Origin: JAFAXD01 sp963816775
GTDB lineage: Bacteria > Pseudomonadota > Alphaproteobacteria > Rhizobiales > Xanthobacteraceae
Assembly (NCBI GenBank): GCA_963816775.1
Contig: CAWFLX010000010.1
Coordinates: forward strand, 1 to 64,000
Direction: 5' to 3'
DNA: 64,000 bases
The notes beneath the pieces are model-generated. The model was not told where the DNA came from, made no database searches, and saw only the letters and a list, made by a program, of their open reading frames with translations. This document shows, piece by piece, positions 41,053-52,205 of this stretch. The stretch's first letter is position 1. The number at the start of each line of letters is the position of its first letter. The position numbers were made by a program, and so were the translations under genes.

Positions 41053-41059
41053 GGAATCC

Positions 41060-42334
41060 ATGAAAAATGCCGGCGGACGATTGGCGGACAGTGGTCGAGG
41101 ACGACTGACGGCGCTCAAGGTCGAGCGCGCCAAGAAGCCGGGCATGTACGGCGATGGCGGCGGGCTTTATCTGCAAGTCACCACGGCCGGCGCCCGGAGC
41201 TGGATCTTCCGTTATCGGCTCAATGGCTACCTCAGCAAGGCGGGCAAGCCGCTGTCGCGCGAGATGGGGCTCGGCTCGCTCAGCGTGATGGGCTTGGCCG
41301 ATGCGCGGTCCCGTGCCGCAGAATATCGGCGACTGCTGCTCGACGGGATTGACCCGCTCGACGCCAAGCGCGCCACCCGGGCGCAGGCGGCACTCAGCGC
41401 TGCGAAGGCACTGACATTCGCCGAGGTGAGCGAGAATTACATCACCGCCCATCGCGCGGGATGGCGCAACCCCCAGCACGCCGCCCAGTGGTCGACCTCG
41501 ATTGCCACCTACGTCAATCCGATCTGCGGTTCGGTCATGGTGCAGGCGATCGATACTGCGATCGTGCTTCGGGTGCTCGAACCGATCTGGACGACCAAAA
41601 CTGTAACGGCAGGTCGAGTACGGGGCAGGATCGAATCGATTCTAGATTTCGCCAAGGCGCGCGGCCTTCGCGCGGGCGAGAATCCGGCCCGGTGGCGCGG
41701 CCACCTCGACAAGCTGCTTCCCCCCATCTCCAAGGTGAGCAAAGTCAAACATCATGCAGCGATCGACTATTCCGAGATCGGTGGATTCATGGCGGCACTG
41801 CGCGGTCACGATGAGATTGCAGCCCGCGCACTCGAATTTCTGATCCTGACGGCAGCTCGCACGAACGAGGTGCTCGGCGCCCGCTGGAGGGAAATCGACA
41901 GCAAGGGGCGTTTGTGGGTTGTCGCGGCTGATCGCATGAAGGCCGGGCGCGAGCACCGCGTTCCGTTGTCGCCCGGTGCGGTCGCTGTGCTTGAGCGCAT
42001 CGGCAAGCAGTCGACCGATTCTGTGTTTGCGGACCGCGGCAGCAAACTGCCGTACTGGGCAGTGGATCGGATGGTGCGCCGCATGGGCCGCGACGACATC
42101 ACGGTGCATGGTTTTAGAGCGGCGTTCCGGACGTGGGCGGCGGAACGCACCTCCTACCCGCGCGAGATTATCGAACAGTGCTTGGCGCATCGTGTCGGTG
42201 ATGCCGCCGAGCAGGCTTATCAAAGATCCGATCAGCTTGCGAAACGCGCCCGGCTGATGGGCGAGTGGTCGGAGTTTTGTTCGACGCCATCGCATCAACC
42301 TGGTGAGGTTGTGCCGTTGCATGCGACTTCGTAA
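41060..42334 (+). CDS. P4-type tyrosine integrase (integrase 2)
   Basis: This 424-residue protein has the DUF4102-type arm domain (GMYGDGGGLYLQVTTAGARS...), a core-binding domain (about 118-215) and a catalytic domain with Arg267 (TAARTNEVLG), His350 and Arg353 (HGFRAAFRTWA), His377 (CLAHRVG) and Tyr387 (EQAYQRSD). All catalytic residues are present. It is the leftmost gene of island 2. Confidence 0.95.
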   Translation: MKNAGGRLADSGRGRLTALKVERAKKPGMYGDGGGLYLQVTTAGARSWIFRYRLNGYLSKAGKPLSREMGLGSLSVMGLADARSRAAEYRRLLLDGIDPLDAKRATRAQAALSAAKALTFAEVSENYITAHRAGWRNPQHAAQWSTSIATYVNPICGSVMVQAIDTAIVLRVLEPIWTTKTVTAGRVRGRIESILDFAKARGLRAGENPARWRGHLDKLLPPISKVSKVKHHAAIDYSEIGGFMAALRGHDEIAARALEFLILTAARTNEVLGARWREIDSKGRLWVVAADRMKAGREHRVPLSPGAVAVLERIGKQSTDSVFADRGSKLPYWAVDRMVRRMGRDDITVHGFRAAFRTWAAERTSYPREIIEQCLAHRVGDAAEQAYQRSDQLAKRARLMGEWSEFCSTPSHQPGEVVPLHATS

Positions 42335-42345
42335 GGCGGCAACTC

Positions 42346-42978
42346 ATGGACCCGCCCATCGGATTTGTCCGGCTCTGTGACGCGGCCGACATGGTTGGGC
42401 GCAAGGTGTACCGATCCAACTGGCGTCCGATCGGGAAGATTGACGCCATAATCATCATGGGCGCCGAAAATCCCCGGGTTGAGCGCGTCATCAAAATGAT
42501 TGCGACCTGGTGTGAGAAGGACGAACTGCCCGCCGCTTATCGATCTCCTACCGGGGCGGACAAGTTGGATAGCGGTGTGTGGCAGGCGCCTTCGTGGCGC
42601 AATTATTTTACCACTGGAACAATAGATTTGGATTTGCCGCTGCTCGATGCCAACAGGCATCCGGTCGCAAGCCTCCCCCTGGTCCCGGGGTGCACGCGCG
42701 AAATCTTTGTCAGGCAGCAAGACCTCGATCGCCTGATCGGAGGGGTGCCCGGACGAACAACATCACGAGCCACAGCAGAAAAAATAGCCGAAATAGTTGC
42801 CGACTATGGTCGTAGCCTTCCGGTTGGGGCTACTCCATCGCAGGAAGATTGTTTTCGGTTTGCGCGAGACGCCGGCCGGACTGGTTTTCGCGACGAGCTG
42901 CGAAAGCAGTACAGAAAACAATTCCCCAGCCAGGTGGTCGGACGCCCCAGAAATAAACCGTCCAAAAATCTGCCGTAA
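42346..42978 (+). CDS. island accessory protein (210 aa), unknown
   Basis: It starts 11 bp after the integrase and is probably co-transcribed. The N-terminus (MDPPIGFVRLCDAADMVGRK) resembles the opening of excision or adaptor proteins that follow P4-type integrases in rhizobial islands; the C-terminus is basic (GRPRNKPSKNLP). No catalytic motif is seen. Confidence 0.65.
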   Translation: MDPPIGFVRLCDAADMVGRKVYRSNWRPIGKIDAIIIMGAENPRVERVIKMIATWCEKDELPAAYRSPTGADKLDSGVWQAPSWRNYFTTGTIDLDLPLLDANRHPVASLPLVPGCTREIFVRQQDLDRLIGGVPGRTTSRATAEKIAEIVADYGRSLPVGATPSQEDCFRFARDAGRTGFRDELRKQYRKQFPSQVVGRPRNKPSKNLP

Positions 42979-43061
42979 AATATCTGCGGCAGATTTGCAG
43001 ATTTCGACAGCGCGCCGCCGAGCGCGGATTATCGCTCCAACGTAAACCCTCGCGTTGGAGC

Positions 43062-43286
43062 ATGAAGAAGATGGCTTCCAAGCCAGAAATTGCCCCGTCG
43101 TTTGGATCAGCGTCGAGCGTCAAGAAAACGGCAGAACGCCTCGATACTTCGATCCCGACGGTCTACGCATTAATCCACGCCGGCGAGCTTGAGACCTTCA
43201 AGCTGGGCAAATATCGAAAGATCTTGGATCGCTCGATCGAACGTTTGATCGCGCGTCGGATCGCCGAAGCAAAATCAGCCGCCTGA
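43062..43286 (+). CDS. excisionase-like HTH protein (74 aa)
   Basis: The pattern SVKKTAERLDTSIPTVYALI then GELETFKLGKYRKILDRSIE is the HTH_17/Xis type winged helix. It may control or assist integrase 2. A terminator-like hairpin follows the stop. Confidence 0.75.
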   Translation: MKKMASKPEIAPSFGSASSVKKTAERLDTSIPTVYALIHAGELETFKLGKYRKILDRSIERLIARRIAEAKSAA

Positions 43287-43295
43287 CAGACGAAC

Positions 43296-43322
43296 GGCGA
43301 CCCCTCGCAGGGCCGCCGTTTT
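43296..43322 (+). terminator. terminator after the excisionase-like gene
   Basis: CGGCGACCC pairs with GGGCCGCCG around a CTCGCA loop with one mismatch, followed by TTTTG. It lies 10 bp after the stop at 43286. Confidence 0.55.
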
Positions 43323-43450
43323 GCATTTCCGAGTCTGGCAGGCTCGCCCGCAGCAGGGTCCAACAAACACACGCTGCGGTTCGGTTCGATCCTGAACGAA
43401 CTCACCAACCAACACCGGCCGCCACAGCCGGCTACGTAAGGTCACACACC

Positions 43451-43858
43451 ATGCTCTTAGACGCGCGTACCACGATCGGTCAAGGCCGCCGCCGCTGCCT
43501 CGTATGCAGCTCGCCCATCTACGTAAAATCGACTGGTCGAACGCGGAAATTCTGCTCGTCAACATGCCGCGACATCGCGCGTCGAGAGCGGGATTTTCGC
43601 GATTCCAGCGTGACCCCTTACATCGGGTCAGCTCTGCCACGAAACCCCGAAAAAACTCCAACAATTTCAACGCCAAAAATCGACGTTTTGGCCGATCGAA
43701 GGTCGGCCGCTAAGACCCCGCCAATCGTCACCATCGGGCTCGGCTGTTATGCCGCCGCCCAGTCGCTCGAAACGTCGAACGCGCGCGCTGCACTCATTCG
43801 AAATGCCATCCGCGCCGAACTCACGGCGCGCTGGCCAAGGGGGATGCCGCGTAAATGA
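43451..43858 (+). CDS. small zinc-finger protein (135 aa)
   Basis: RCLVCSSPIYVKSTGRTRKF followed by CSSTC gives a four-Cys treble-clef-like finger near residues 15-42. The rest is Arg-rich and low in complexity. It overlaps the next gene as ATGA, so the two probably act together in the element. Confidence 0.65.
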   Translation: MLLDARTTIGQGRRRCLVCSSPIYVKSTGRTRKFCSSTCRDIARRERDFRDSSVTPYIGSALPRNPEKTPTISTPKIDVLADRRSAAKTPPIVTIGLGCYAAAQSLETSNARAALIRNAIRAELTARWPRGMPRK

Positions 43859-44379
43859 CCGTTCTCGGCGGACACAAGGTCAACGTCAAAGGGCGATCCG
43901 TCGGCGCGCTGCGCACCAACCGTCGCACCAAGATTGCCGGACAATTCGCGGCACGCACGATCGAGATGCTGAAGTCGCCAGCGTTCCGGGTGTTGAGTCT
44001 GTCGGCGCGCCGCGTGCTCGACCGGCTTGAGATTGAGCTCGCGCATCATGGCGGTCAGGACAACGGTCGGTTGCCGGTGACCTACGAACATTTCCATGAA
44101 TACGGCATTCACCGGCACGCGGTCGGGCCGGCTATCCGTGAATGCGTGCAACTGGGCTTTGTTGAAATCACCGAAGCAGGGCGCGGAGGGAACGCAGAGT
44201 TTCGACGTCCGAACCTATTTCGGCTGACGTACAAGCATGCCGGCCCCGCGGCGCCGACCGATGACTGGCGCAAAATCGAAACGATCGAAGGCGCTGAAGC
44301 GCTCGCCCGCGCTGCCCGGAAGGCCTCGCCTCAAGATCTCAGGCCAAACAAGCGGAAGCTGATAGCCGTCGTTACCTAA
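43855..44379 (+). CDS. winged-helix protein of the island (174 aa)
   Basis: The centre reads as a helical DNA-binding domain: ARTIEMLKSPAFRVLSLSAR, RVLDRLEIELAHHG, GRLPVTYEHFHEYGIHRHAV and REC.QLGFVEIT. This is the pattern of replication-initiator-like or phage regulatory winged helices in rhizobial islands. The exact role is not known. Confidence 0.6.
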   Translation: MTVLGGHKVNVKGRSVGALRTNRRTKIAGQFAARTIEMLKSPAFRVLSLSARRVLDRLEIELAHHGGQDNGRLPVTYEHFHEYGIHRHAVGPAIRECVQLGFVEITEAGRGGNAEFRRPNLFRLTYKHAGPAAPTDDWRKIETIEGAEALARAARKASPQDLRPNKRKLIAVVT

Positions 44380-44399
44380 GTCGTGTGCTCATAAACGCG

Positions 44400-44480
44400 C
44401 AGAGTCCGCTTTCAGGGGCAAACCGGACATATTGTGCTCATTCCGAGCTTTCCTGCTTTTGACCCATAGCGGACATGGCT
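44400..44480. repeat. intergenic palindromic repeat
   Basis: GTCCGCTTTCAGGGGCAAAC begins and TGCTTTTGACCCATAGCGGA ends this unit, related to the one at 38537-38612. It separates the island genes from the minus-strand signalling pair. Confidence 0.6.
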
Positions 44481-44504
44481 AGCGAGTGAAAAGCCGGATC
44501 TCGC

Positions 44505-44866
44505 TTACGCCAAAAACTCTTGTATCTTGGCGAGCAGCGCGCGTGGACTGTAGGGTTTGGTGACGTAGGCATTGCAGCCCGCAGCCAGTGCTTTCGTCTC
44601 GTCCCCGATTAATGCATAGGAAGTCACGGCAATGATCGGGATTGCCTTCAATTCCGGATCGGCTCTGATCCTCCGCGTCGTCTCGTAGCCGTCCATTACC
44701 GGCAATTGAATGTCCATCAAAATGAGGTCCGGACGCTGCTTTGCATAGGCGTCTAGCGCCTGCTCGCCGTCCGCCGCCTCGATCAGCTCGTAACCAGCGT
44801 TGCCCAGCAGGTCGCGCAGGATCTGCCGGTTGTCCTCTTGGTCTTCAACGACGAGGATGCATTTGC

Positions 44867-44870
<4 letters not shown>
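44505..44870 (-). CDS. single-domain response regulator (CheY/DivK-like)
   Basis: This 121-residue receiver has the acidic pair (VVEDQED), phospho-acceptor Asp53 (LILMDIQLP), Thr83 (AVTS) and Lys105 (VTKPY). There is no output domain, so it would act by phosphotransfer or protein contact. It overlaps the histidine-kinase stop (ATGA) and is almost certainly its partner. Confidence 0.95.
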
Positions 44871-47356
<2,486 letters not shown>

Positions 47357-48356
47357 CTGTCGTCGCCCGATGGACAGCGTTGGTCGAGGCTCGAAATCTA
47401 GCACACCCTTGACTGCGGGCACATTGGCCGGAGTCCTTTGAATTACCAACTCGGACGCTGTCCTAGGGCCATGTCGCCCATTGGCACAACTCGGACCTTC
47501 CGCAATGTCTGCTATTCGGTCGCTGTCGGGTACAAAGCGGACTTGCTGATGATCGTGCCGGTCGGCGGCGGTTCCGTCAGTACCAAAAAACAAAATCCCA
47601 GTGACGGAAAACGCCACGTTTCGATGATGGAAACCGGCACCGAAACGCCATCGCTCCCAGTGACGGAAACCATCACTACCAGTCCAGTGACGGAAACCAT
47701 CACTACCTCTAGATCTCGGGTCCCAAGCAGCCTCGCCACCAACACAGCGGCGGTCAGTGCAATACGCTCTCCGGTGATGCCGATTTTGGAAAATTCGCGA
47801 TTTTGCCAATCGCCGTCGATGGCGCCTTAGCATTTTAAGATCTCGGTCACGCGCGCCAGCGCGGAAAGCACCTCATTCGCCACTCACTTTCACTAACCTG
47901 ACCTCATCGCGTCGCGATCCTCGCAGCTCTGGTTCCTGGCGGCTGTTGAAGGTGGTCCACGGATAATCCATCCGCGAATCGGCGTTGATATTGCTGGCGT
48001 TTATTGTTGTTCTCGCGGCTTACCCACATCATCACCCACATCGTTCGGCGAAATGCAGCAAGGCGCAACACCTGGCAGGCAGGCGTGCAATCGGTGCAAC
48101 GTGCGATGCGGCCATCCCTATAGATCTGGGCCACAAAGACCGGGGGGTGTGGTGGGGGTGGGAGGCAAGTCTGATCGCCCGGTAAAATTCTACGTGTCTC
48201 CCCTGGCACGCGTCGTTATCCTGACTTTGCCGGTATCTAAACACCATAGCCATAGATTGGTATGGCTGGAAAGCGCCGTTTTGTGTCGGCTGACACATCA
48301 ACCCAAGCGCTAGTTGCATAGGGTGGGTTCCTCAATTCCACCGCGAGACAGATGCA
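47357..48356. other. 1-kb region with tandem repeats, no gene seen
   Basis: Next to the kinase start, 47480-47540 resembles a common intergenic repeat (CCGCAATGTCTGCTATTCGG). Tandem repeats follow at 47596-47710. No ORF in 47830-48350 has domain, export or SD support. Confidence 0.5.
47596..47710. repeat. tandem CAGTGACGGAAACCATCACT repeats
   Basis: Two adjacent 24-bp units carry CCAGTGACGGAAACCATCAC plus TACC (about 47656-47704), and a diverged unit with CAGTGACGGAAAACGCC lies near 47598. Confidence 0.7.
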
Positions 48357-48668
48357 ATGAGCGAACAGAGGCGCGCCGTACGAGAACGCAGGTTTGCCGC
48401 CGGCAGGATCGAGTTCGGTCATGTCGGCGGGATTGGGTGCATGATCCGCAATCTCTCTTCGACGGGAGCACTCCTTGAAATTGGAGCGCCCACTGACCTT
48501 CCCAATAAATTTGCTTTGGTCGTTCTAAGCAATCACAAGCGACAAAATTGTGAGGTGGTGCGGCGGCAAGGACACCGTTATGGAGTTGTCTTCACCGGTG
48601 CTAAATCTTTCGGTTCCACCACGACAGATCCCGCCCGACGAGCCTTGGTTCGTGCCGTCGCCAGGTGA
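48357..48668 (+). CDS. PilZ domain protein (103 aa)
   Basis: The pattern EQRRAVRERRFAAGRIEFGH (RxxxR type c-di-GMP site), CMIRNLSSTGALLEIGAP and EVVRRQGHRYGVVF is that of a single PilZ domain. Alphaproteobacterial short PilZ proteins often bind c-di-GMP weakly or not at all; the D/N-x-S-x-x-G motif is present here as NLSSTG. A 9-bp hairpin (GGGCGAACG / CGTTCGCCC) at about 48700-48722 follows it. Confidence 0.85.
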   Translation: MSEQRRAVRERRFAAGRIEFGHVGGIGCMIRNLSSTGALLEIGAPTDLPNKFALVVLSNHKRQNCEVVRRQGHRYGVVFTGAKSFGSTTTDPARRALVRAVAR

Positions 48669-48948
48669 GTTGACCCCCCTACGGATGAAGGGCGGATGAA
48701 GGGCGAACGTCGGTCGTTCGCCCGTGGGAGGGCCCGTGCTGACTCAGAGCGAGTCACTGGTGAGTCAGGCGCATGTGGGCTTAGGAGGGGTAGCGGGCGG
48801 CGGGCTGACTCAAAGGGGCCGACCGTAGTAGCGTGTGACGGTGGGCCTTGGCTCTCCCCGAGCCATCGCCCCTAGGTGATCACGTCCAGACTGCCATACG
48901 ACAAACGTCTGATATTTATCAGGCGTTTCCCTTTCTCTGGGGTGTTTC

Positions 48949-49575
48949 ATGGCTGGGCTATTCGGCTTTCGTACCGGCCTGGCTGGACTATTCGGCTTTC
49001 GTACCGGCCAAATTGACCCAGTGACACCTGGACAAGATGTTTCCACCAAAAACTGGGAACATCTGCTTGCTGCTCGCCGCCGACATTGCAATGACCAGTT
49101 TCAACACGACTGCAAAGAGCTTCTGTTTTTCATTGCTGATGGCCGAGTAAACAATTTCTTCGGCTATCCTGATGAGACAGCTTATTGGCGTGACGGGCTT
49201 CGCCTTGAACCGGAAGCCGTCCCACTCGCTGAAAATTATCTGCGTACTCACATGGCTCGTCTAGAAGCTAGCATCGATGGCAAGGATTGGCGCAAGATTC
49301 CATTCAATGAAGCGGTCGAACTTGGGAAAAAGTCAGGTGGCGCACCTATTGGAAATGAGAATGCATCCAAAAACAACTCTGATACCATCAAGCTTGTTTC
49401 CAGACGCGGATATGGCACTTTTCGCGCATATGTCCTCGCCCGCCTCAAAGGCGACCGGCCAGACCTCGCACAACGTATGATCGATGGAGAACTATCCGCG
49501 AATGCCGCTGCGATTGAGGCCGGTATTCGTAAAAAGCCGGTTCGCCGCTGCCCTAACTGCGGCCATGAATGGTGA
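48949..49575 (+). CDS. phage/island protein with tandem repeat at the N-terminus (208 aa)
   Basis: The first 20 residues are two copies of AGLFGFRTGL from a 30-bp tandem repeat. The body has NFFGYPDETAYWRDGLRLEP, then SRRGYGTFRAYVLARLKGDR and DGELSANAAAIEAGIRKKPV, a pattern I recognise from phage and plasmid proteins of unknown function. The end CPNCGHEW could bind zinc with other ligands. The start may lie after the repeat; no good SD precedes 48949. Confidence 0.65.
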   Translation: MAGLFGFRTGLAGLFGFRTGQIDPVTPGQDVSTKNWEHLLAARRRHCNDQFQHDCKELLFFIADGRVNNFFGYPDETAYWRDGLRLEPEAVPLAENYLRTHMARLEASIDGKDWRKIPFNEAVELGKKSGGAPIGNENASKNNSDTIKLVSRRGYGTFRAYVLARLKGDRPDLAQRMIDGELSANAAAIEAGIRKKPVRRCPNCGHEW

Positions 49576-49724
49576 TGGTCGGCGCTATCTCTAGCCGCAC
49601 CATTCTCCCCAGCTAGAAGGCCCTCAGGAGAACTCTCGCGGGTGGGTGCCGTTAAGGATCGATTAAGGGGAATCAGGACCAATCGTCTCTCCTCTCTGAT
49701 GTGACCCTTCTCTTAACTTTGCGA

Positions 49725-49750
49725 GCCGCCATCTCTGGCGGCTTTTTTTT
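49725..49750 (+). terminator. intrinsic terminator
   Basis: GCCGCC-ATCTCT-GGCGGC followed by eight T residues. It lies 150 bp after the stop at 49575 and 66 bp before the RHH gene. Confidence 0.9.
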
Positions 49751-49815
49751 ACTCTGCGCGTCGCATGGCGATGTCGGTGCGTTGCTGTTCAAAGTCCGAC
49801 GCGCGACGCTGCGGC

Positions 49816-49986
49816 ATGACACAGCAGAAGACCAGCAAGATCGCTTTGCGGGTTGAGCCGGAGCTGCGCGATCGCCTTGAGGCGGCGGCGGAGCTTGATC
49901 GGCGGCCGGTGTCGTCGATGGCGAGGCTTTTGATTGCCGACGCCTTGGCGGACCGCGAGCGCCAGGGCGAGCGGGTGACGCGATAG
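49816..49986 (+). CDS. ribbon-helix-helix-like protein (56 aa)
   Basis: From the ATG at 49816: MTQQKTSKIALRVEPELRDR then LEAAAELDRRPVSSMARLLI, a good Arc/CopG-type ribbon-helix-helix. No toxin partner is adjacent, so an antitoxin role is unlikely. It starts a run of four small plus-strand genes. Confidence 0.7.
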   Translation: MTQQKTSKIALRVEPELRDRLEAAAELDRRPVSSMARLLIADALADRERQGERVTR

Positions 49987-49996
49987 GAGCGAACCG

Positions 49997-50233
49997 ATGC
50001 CGATGCAATTCACAAACTTCAGCCCAGCCGGGCAATCGCTGTTCGGCGGTTTGGGCCAAATACCCGGACTCGGGGCTGGGCTCGGCGATGCGACCGAGAG
50101 CGAGGAGGAGCGCCGCAAGCGGCTGGGCATGGTTGCGCAGCAGCGTTCGGCGCTCACTCTGAATGCCAGTCCGGCTGCGTCGAGTTTGTTCGGCGGGATT
50201 GGCGGCGTGAACGGGACAGGACTACTTCGATAA
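49997..50233 (+). CDS. small phage-like protein (78 aa)
   Basis: It starts 10 bp after the RHH stop with AGGAGCGAACCG ahead of the ATG. The sequence is Gly-rich (SLFGGLGQIPGLGAGLG) around a charged helix (ESEEERRKRLGMVAQQR), with a second SLFGGIGGVNG near the end. It resembles small structural or adaptor proteins in phage clusters. Confidence 0.6.
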   Translation: MPMQFTNFSPAGQSLFGGLGQIPGLGAGLGDATESEEERRKRLGMVAQQRSALTLNASPAASSLFGGIGGVNGTGLLR

Positions 50234-50243
50234 GGAAATCGCC

Positions 50244-50465
50244 ATGGTCTTGACAGGAAATTCGACGGTCGACGCCTTGATCACCACGGCCGAAGCCCTG
50301 AGGCAGCAAACTCGCAATGCGGCTGGCGCGAGCCAAGCAACCCAGAACGCCGCCTATGTCACCTACTACAAGTCGGTATTGAGCGCCAAACTCGCGGCCA
50401 GCCCCAGCCTCGATATCGACAACGAAATCTCCGCGATTCAGGATCAGCTCAACTCGTCCGTTTGA
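50244..50465 (+). CDS. small helical phage-like protein (73 aa)
   Basis: It starts 10 bp after the previous stop. The sequence is helical and Ala-rich (TVDALITTAEALRQQTRNAA, SPSLDIDNEISAIQDQLNSS). Order and spacing suggest a co-transcribed cluster with its neighbours. Confidence 0.6.
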   Translation: MVLTGNSTVDALITTAEALRQQTRNAAGASQATQNAAYVTYYKSVLSAKLAASPSLDIDNEISAIQDQLNSSV

Positions 50466-50478
50466 GGAGTAGACCACC

Positions 50479-50898
50479 GTGATCAGCATGTCCCCCACGC
50501 TGCCGCCGATCGAGCACGACAACGCGCTCCGATTGGCGATGATCTTTTTGAACGCGGCCAGCGACCCGGCTGCAGCGAAGGCGAGATTGGACGAACTGGC
50601 GGCGCAGACGCAGGCGTTGCGCGATGCCATCGCACAGAACGAAGCCGCTGCTGCCAAGGCCACCGAGATTGAGGCGCGTGAGACTGCGGTTGCGGCCAGG
50701 GAGCAGGACGCGGTTGCGCGCGAGCAGGCCGTTGCAAATGCGGCGACCGCTGTTGACGTTTCCGCTGCCGCCAACGTTGCCCGCAGCAAAAGCTTGGACG
50801 ACCGTGAAGCTCAGCTTGCCGCGCGCATTGCCGCGCACGAAGCCAAGGAAAGGGCGTTGGCGGCCAAAGCCGAACAATGGCGGGCCGCGCTGGCGTAG
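50479..50898 (+). CDS. Ala-rich coiled-coil protein (139 aa)
   Basis: GTG start at 50479 after GAGGAGTAGACCACC; an ATG at 50488 is an alternative. Residues 30-135 form a long Ala/Glu coiled coil with heptad-like EIEARETAVAAREQDAVARE. Last of four linked small genes. It may be a scaffold or tail-type protein. Confidence 0.65.
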   Translation: MISMSPTLPPIEHDNALRLAMIFLNAASDPAAAKARLDELAAQTQALRDAIAQNEAAAAKATEIEARETAVAAREQDAVAREQAVANAATAVDVSAAANVARSKSLDDREAQLAARIAAHEAKERALAAKAEQWRAALA

Positions 50899-51130
50899 CG
50901 GGCCGCGCGGCATCACGCTTGGAGAAATATTCCGGCCAAATTGCCATCCCCAAGCCCCGCCCGATCTTGTCGCGCGCGACAGCATTGCAAGGGTCGGGTT
51001 TATTCCATCAAATTGCTTTTCGAAATCGACACAGAGAACAAATCACGGCCATCTATATCTTCCGATAGATAGCGTCTCGGTATCAAACCACCGAAACTCG
51101 CTAAAAGGGCGTGTTCTTCGAAAAAAAGCG

Positions 51131-51469
51131 ATGCGTTCCGACGATTATCGGCGTCTCCGCGAGACGTTTGTCGAAATGGCTCTCCAGCGACCCGATTCGC
51201 CTGAGAGGGCGCGGTGGCTAGCGATTGCTCAGGGGTGTTTGGAACTCGAACGCCAACCGCCTGTGGGGCACGCCGCCCCGGCCGGTCCCGCATTCACATC
51301 GCCAACGAACGGCGGGACATCTGAGGCCCCAGCGTCCCGCCGCCCAGCAGGACAAGACCGTCGGCCGTACGGAACTGCCCCGCCGAGATCAAACGTGCCG
51401 AATATTACGGCTGCGTCCATCTATCGGAAGTTAGCATTGCTAATGCCCGCGAGACGCACGCCTTCCTGA
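51131..51469 (+). CDS. small protein with MRSDDYRRL N-terminus (112 aa)
   Basis: The first 45 residues (MRSDDYRRLRETFVEMALQR, then PERARWLAIAQGCLELE) match a common short Bradyrhizobium protein of unknown function that is usually 55-70 residues long. The remaining 65 residues are Pro/Arg-rich and may be read-through after loss of the normal stop. The ATG at 51131 is the only sensible start; its SD is poor. Confidence 0.5.
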   Translation: MRSDDYRRLRETFVEMALQRPDSPERARWLAIAQGCLELERQPPVGHAAPAGPAFTSPTNGGTSEAPASRRPAGQDRRPYGTAPPRSNVPNITAASIYRKLALLMPARRTPS

Positions 51470-51488
51470 GGCGCGCATATTTGACAAA

Positions 51489-51656
51489 CTAATCCTTATC
51501 CTTGGTCATCTTCTGCACCGCAATCCGATTACGACGTTCCGGCGGAATCTCGAACCGCTCGGCCGCTTTTTCGATGGCTTCCTTCTCGGTAGTGGCTTCG
51601 ACAGTCCCGAGATGTTCGGCGTGCTTGCGAATAACATCGACGCGCCAGCGGGGCAT
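51489..51656 (-). CDS. small MPRWRVD-family protein (copy 2, 55 aa)
   Basis: Hand translation gives MPRWRVDVIRKHAEHLGTVE, then a Glu/Ala helix and RFEIPPERRNRIAVQKM. It is about 60 percent identical to the 18193-18357 product. No SD is obvious for either copy. Confidence 0.65.
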   Translation of the reverse strand: MPRWRVDVIRKHAEHLGTVEATTEKEAIEKAAERFEIPPERRNRIAVQKMTKDKD

Positions 51657-51797
51657 TTCACGAAAACCGTCGTATTATATATCCAACGGTCTATTCCGCC
51701 GTCAGGGGCCAACTGGCACACTTGGAGAGTCGATAAGGCGCCAGGGGTGCAGTGCCGCATTTACTCGCCTTTTTTCTGCAATCCGAGGGGGCGAGCG

Positions 51798-52022
51798 ATG
51801 AGAACTTTGCCAGCGATTCTGTATTGCGCGCTAATGGCCGGCACCTTGGTCGGGAGCGCTCCGCAAGCGTTTGCATGCAATGGAAATGGAAATTGCGAAA
51901 ACGCTCCTGGCCACAACAAGTATTCGGGCGCGCCAGGCCCTATCGCGGGAGCCGGACTGCCAGTGTTAGCGATCGGCTACGGCGTCTACTGGCTAATTAA
52001 GCGGCGCCGCAAGACGGACTGA
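51798..52022 (+). CDS. secreted mini-protein with PEP-CTERM-like tail (74 aa)
   Basis: The ATG at 51798 follows GAGGGGGCGAGCG. The signal peptide (MRTLPAILYCALMAGTLVGS) is followed by a short Cys/Asn/Gly part and then GAPGPIAGAGLPVLAIGYGV, YWLIK and RRRKTD: a Pro-Gly-Pro motif, a membrane span and a basic end. That order matches PEP-CTERM-type sorting signals. The 52206 product has the same tail. Confidence 0.7.
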   Translation: MRTLPAILYCALMAGTLVGSAPQAFACNGNGNCENAPGHNKYSGAPGPIAGAGLPVLAIGYGVYWLIKRRRKTD

Positions 52023-52027
52023 CACGC

Positions 52028-52110
52028 TCATCGCCACTGCTTCCCGGTCAGGCTCGCGCCAGGCGGCTGCTCTTTCCAGTTCGGGCGCACGTCGATATGT
52101 CGCACGCGCG
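52028..52110 (-). pseudogene. 3' fragment of the MTLGNMR zinc-ribbon family
   Basis: The minus strand encodes HIDVRPNWKEQPPGASLTGK then QWR and a stop. The matching 5' fragment is at 52533-52640 on the same strand, with a complete small gene between them. Confidence 0.7.
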
Positions 52111-52205
52111 ATATATCGCCAGATAGATTTATCGATGGCCACGAAATCAAAACATACAAACCAGCAACAATGCGCTTGCCATAGCGCGACCGATTCGGAG
52201 AAGAG

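Larger units (their letters stand above)
40082..41059. other. 978-bp region left of integrase 2
   Basis: It holds a possible 68-residue ORF (40701-40907), the left 17-bp repeat (40910) and paired TGTGGGT motifs (41034-41052). TTGACT at 40993 could be a -35 box for the integrase. Nothing else was recognised. Confidence 0.45.

Noticed and set aside
47357..47833. 159-residue N-terminal extension of the sensor kinase
   Set aside because: It spans tandem and intergenic repeats, has no domain and lacks an SD; the ATG at 47356 is followed by normal sequence.
49816..49986. RHH protein as the antitoxin of a toxin-antitoxin pair
   Set aside because: The next gene is a Gly-rich phage-like protein, not a toxin fold, and the spacing to it is ordinary.
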